Below the pieces are notes generated by a model. It had not been told where the DNA came from and searched no databases. It was given only the letters and a program-made list of their open reading frames with translations. Below are positions 62,112-64,000 of a stretch of 64,000 nucleotides of DNA, piece after piece (within the stretch, counting starts at the first letter, position 1; every line of letters starts with the position of its first letter). The stretch is taken from assembly GCA_965202735.1 (NCBI GenBank), contig OZ241844.1:62001-126000 (forward strand). The letters are read 5' to 3'. This DNA is from HK1 sp965202735. Lineage in GTDB: Bacteria; Pseudomonadota; Gammaproteobacteria; HK1. Made by a program: the position numbers and the translations under genes.

Positions 62112-62978
62112 ATGATCGAAGCGCTCGGGCTCACGATGCGCTTCGGTCGCCGCACCGTGGTCGAGCGGCTGTCGTTCCGGGTCGGGCGCGGTGAGCTGTG
62201 CGCGTTTCTCGGGCGCAACGGCGCCGGCAAGACCACCACCATGCGGCTGCTCGCGGGGGTCCTCCGCCCGGTGGAGGGCAGCGCCCGCATCAACGGCCAC
62301 GACGTGATCGCGCGACGGCGCGAGGTCGCGGCCTCGATCGGATACCTCCCCGAGGCCGCGACCGGATTCTCGCGCCTCACCGTCGGTGAGCTCCTCCGGT
62401 TCTGCGGCGAAGCGCGGGGCCTCGCCGGACGGACGCTCGCCGGGTCGGTCGATCGCGTCACCGAGCTCGTGCACGTGCGCGAGGCGCGGGATGCGCCGAT
62501 GGGCGAGCTCTCGAAAGGCTGGCGGCAGCGGGCGTGGCTTGCGCAGGCGCTCCTGCACGATCCCCCGGCGCTGATCCTGGACGAGCCCACCGACGGACTC
62601 GACCCGGTCGAGCGGACGCATGTCCGCGCCCTGCTCGAGAGTGTCTCGCGGGACAAGGCGGTCCTGCTGTCGACGCACGTGCTGGAGGAGGCCGAGGAGG
62701 TCGCGACCCGCGTGGTCCTCCTCGCGCGCGGGCGCATCGTCGCCGATGACGCTCCGGACGCCCTCGTCGACGAGCGGGGCCGGCTCGCCCCCGCGATTCA
62801 CCGGCTTGCCGGCCGCGATCCGGAGACCCCGGGTGACCGCCCCCGGCGGCCGGCCGGAGTGGTCCCGTCGCCCGCAAGCCGCGATCCGGAGGCCCCGGGT
62901 GACCGCCCCCGGCGGCCGGCCGGAGTGGTCCCGTCGCCCGCAAGCCGCGATCCGGAGGCCCCGGGTGACCGCCCCTGA
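62112..62978 (+). CDS. ABC transporter ATP-binding protein (GldA-like), C-terminus made of tandem repeats
   Basis: An ATPase with Walker A FLGRNGAGKTTTM, signature ELSKGWRQR, Walker B LILDEPTDGLDPV and H-loop LSTHVLEEAEEVA, most like the GldA branch of gliding-motility/ABC-2 systems. The catalytic domain ends near residue 232 (HRLAG); the remaining ~55 residues are 22-residue repeats of RDPEAPGDRPRRPAGVVPSP, an expansion with no functional look. The permease start lies inside the last repeat. Confidence 0.85.
   Translation: MIEALGLTMRFGRRTVVERLSFRVGRGELCAFLGRNGAGKTTTMRLLAGVLRPVEGSARINGHDVIARRREVAASIGYLPEAATGFSRLTVGELLRFCGEARGLAGRTLAGSVDRVTELVHVREARDAPMGELSKGWRQRAWLAQALLHDPPALILDEPTDGLDPVERTHVRALLESVSRDKAVLLSTHVLEEAEEVATRVVLLARGRIVADDAPDALVDERGRLAPAIHRLAGRDPETPGDRPRRPAGVVPSPASRDPEAPGDRPRRPAGVVPSPASRDPEAPGDRP
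62812..62974 (+). repeat. Tandem 66-bp repeat spanning ATPase end and permease start
   Basis: Units start at 62812, 62878 and 62944 (third partial). Each has GCGATCCGGAG, CCCCGGGTGACCGCCCC and GGCCGGAGTGGTCCCGTC. The permease GTG start (62965) falls in the third unit, so the earlier units hold two extra copies of that start region. Confidence 0.9.
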
Positions 62979-64000
62979 CCCGCCGCCCCTGAGCCCCGAG
63001 CCGGTGCGTCCCGGGTTCGTGCGGTCCGCGGCCGCGGTGATGCGCCACGAAGTGCGGCTCGCGTTCCACTCCCCGACGAGCTGGGTGCTTGCGCTCGGAT
63101 TCGTGCTGAGCGTCGGCGTCGCGATCTTCGCGGTCGGCGAGTTCCTGTCGACCAACGAGGCCTCCGTGCGGCTCTTCACGCTGTTCCTGCCCTGGGCCGC
63201 GATCGTGTTCGTCCCGGCGCTCGCGATGCGCGCCTGGGCGGCCGGACCCGACGACCGCGGGCTGGAGTTCGCGATGTCGCTGCCGCTCGGCGACGGGGCG
63301 CTGGTGGCGGGGAAGTATCTGGCCGGACTTGCGGTGCTGGCGTTCGTGCTGCTGCTGGCCGCGGTGTTTCCCGCCACCGTCTTCTACCTGGGGGAGCCGG
63401 ACCCCGGTGCGACCGCCGGCGCCTGGCTCGCCGCGTTCGCGCTGCTGGCGGCCTTCCACGCCGTCGCCCTCGCCGCGGCCGCGATGACCGTGGACGCGAC
63501 GGCCGCCTTCGTGGCCGCGGCGTGCGTCCTGTTCGCGCTGGTCATGGCCGGCGCCGACGGCGTTGCGCACCGCCTCGACGACTGGCTGCCCGCCGGGGGC
63601 GTGGAGGCGGTGACGTCGCTCGGCCCCCGCCGCTGGATGGACGAGCTCGCGAGCGGCCGGCTCGGGGCGGGAGCGCTCGCGTACTTCGCGGCGATGCCGG
63701 TCATCGCGCTCGTCATCACCCGCGGGCTCGTCGCGGCGCGCCGGGCGTCGGCCCCCGGGTCTGCGGTGGCGCTGCGCGGCGCCGGCGGGCTCGCCGCCCT
63801 TGCCGTCTGCGTCGGTGCGGTCACGGGCCTCGCGGACCGATCGGGCGCCTTCGTGGACATCAGCGAGGAGCGCGAGCACACCCTGGCGCCCGGGACCCGC
63901 GGCATCCTCCACGCGCTGCCCGGCGAGGTCACCGCGACGCTCTTCTGGAGCGCCGGGCAGGAGGGCATCCCCGCCGCCATCCGCACCCACGCGCGCCGCG
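62965..64000 (+). CDS. ABC-2 permease fused to GldG-like domain, 3'-truncated
   Basis: Open from GTG 62965 to the window edge (345 codons). After a Pro-rich start, MRHEVRLAFHSPTSW begins a permease with about six helices (VLALGFVLSVGVAIF, LFLPWAAIVFVPAL, LAVLAFVLLLAAVF and so on). Around residue 285 a new part starts with the GldG-type ISEEREHTLAPGTRGILHAL, which normally precedes a large periplasmic domain. This is the fused GldF-GldG arrangement that works with GldA. The true start could also be the GTG at 63004. Confidence 0.8.
   Translation, partial: MTAPDPPPLSPEPVRPGFVRSAAAVMRHEVRLAFHSPTSWVLALGFVLSVGVAIFAVGEFLSTNEASVRLFTLFLPWAAIVFVPALAMRAWAAGPDDRGLEFAMSLPLGDGALVAGKYLAGLAVLAFVLLLAAVFPATVFYLGEPDPGATAGAWLAAFALLAAFHAVALAAAAMTVDATAAFVAAACVLFALVMAGADGVAHRLDDWLPAGGVEAVTSLGPRRWMDELASGRLGAGALAYFAAMPVIALVITRGLVAARRASAPGSAVALRGAGGLAALAVCVGAVTGLADRSGAFVDISEEREHTLAPGTRGILHALPGEVTATLFWSAGQEGIPAAIRTHARR

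Noticed and set aside
62812..62974. Possible CRISPR or minisatellite locus
   Set aside because: Head-to-tail 66-bp units without spacers, inside a reading frame.

Overview
The window is GC-rich throughout and gene-dense, with many ATGA start/stop overlaps. The gene set is TRAP transporters, DppBCDF-type and NitT/TauT-type ABC systems, the large NAD-dependent glutamate dehydrogenase, Rieske oxygenase components, Xsc and non-pyrrolysine MttB. This fits a metabolically versatile, high-GC member of the Pseudomonadota, most likely an alphaproteobacterium. That placement is an inference from gene content; no rRNA or tRNA gene is visible.

Layout. 1-1.2 kb: the end of a peptide-type ABC binding protein. 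1.5-8.1 kb: an erythritol-type (polyol) catabolic locus with a class II aldolase, a SorC/EryD-like regulator with a palindromic site before it, a chimeric remnant of a deleted sugar ABC transporter, an FGGY kinase, a 2-hydroxyacid dehydrogenase and a GlpD/EryB-type flavin dehydrogenase. 8.3-13.3 kb: large NAD-glutamate dehydrogenase. 13.3-17.9 kb: a TauD-family dioxygenase and a DctPQM TRAP transporter. 18-21.8 kb: two small genes, a GntR/FCD regulator, a fatty acid hydroxylase-superfamily membrane protein and an ornithine cyclodeaminase-family protein. 21.9-24.8 kb: a more A/T-rich two-gene module, SF1 helicase plus DUF2290 protein. 24.7-32.5 kb: NDP-forming acyl-CoA synthetase, PLP decarboxylase, UMF1-type MFS protein and RecD2. 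32.6-35.0 kb: a transposase remnant next to rloA and a frameshifted rloB. 35.2-42.7 kb: MttB-family methyltransferase, a small unknown gene, a Dpp-type ABC operon without a binding protein, an EamA-type protein and a DUF3565-DUF1971 fusion. 42.8-47.6 kb: a repetitive-linker protein, a repeat-filled gene-free stretch with a candidate 450-bp inverted-repeat element, and a FloA/NfeD membrane-quality operon. 47.7-59.7 kb: xsc, a four-component Rieske oxygenase operon, a PanB-like protein, and a binding protein with two permeases and two ATPases (one frameshifted). 60.2-61.9 kb: a natural fusion of DUF5131 (three-Cys-motif, radical-SAM-like) with TcmP. 62-64 kb: the start of a GldA/GldFG-type ABC system.

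The most distinctive biology is three small, compositionally foreign insertions among housekeeping and catabolic genes: helicase-DUF2290, RloAB with a transposase scar, and DUF5131-TcmP. All look like candidate genome-defence modules. The second theme is repeats: two dispersed intergenic families (three and four copies), and several short tandem duplications, three of which sit exactly on the start junction of a downstream gene.

The genes at 47.7-59.7 kb could form one pathway: import by the NitT/TauT-type system, oxygenation by the Rieske system, and release of acetyl phosphate and sulfite by Xsc. That link rests on gene adjacency only.
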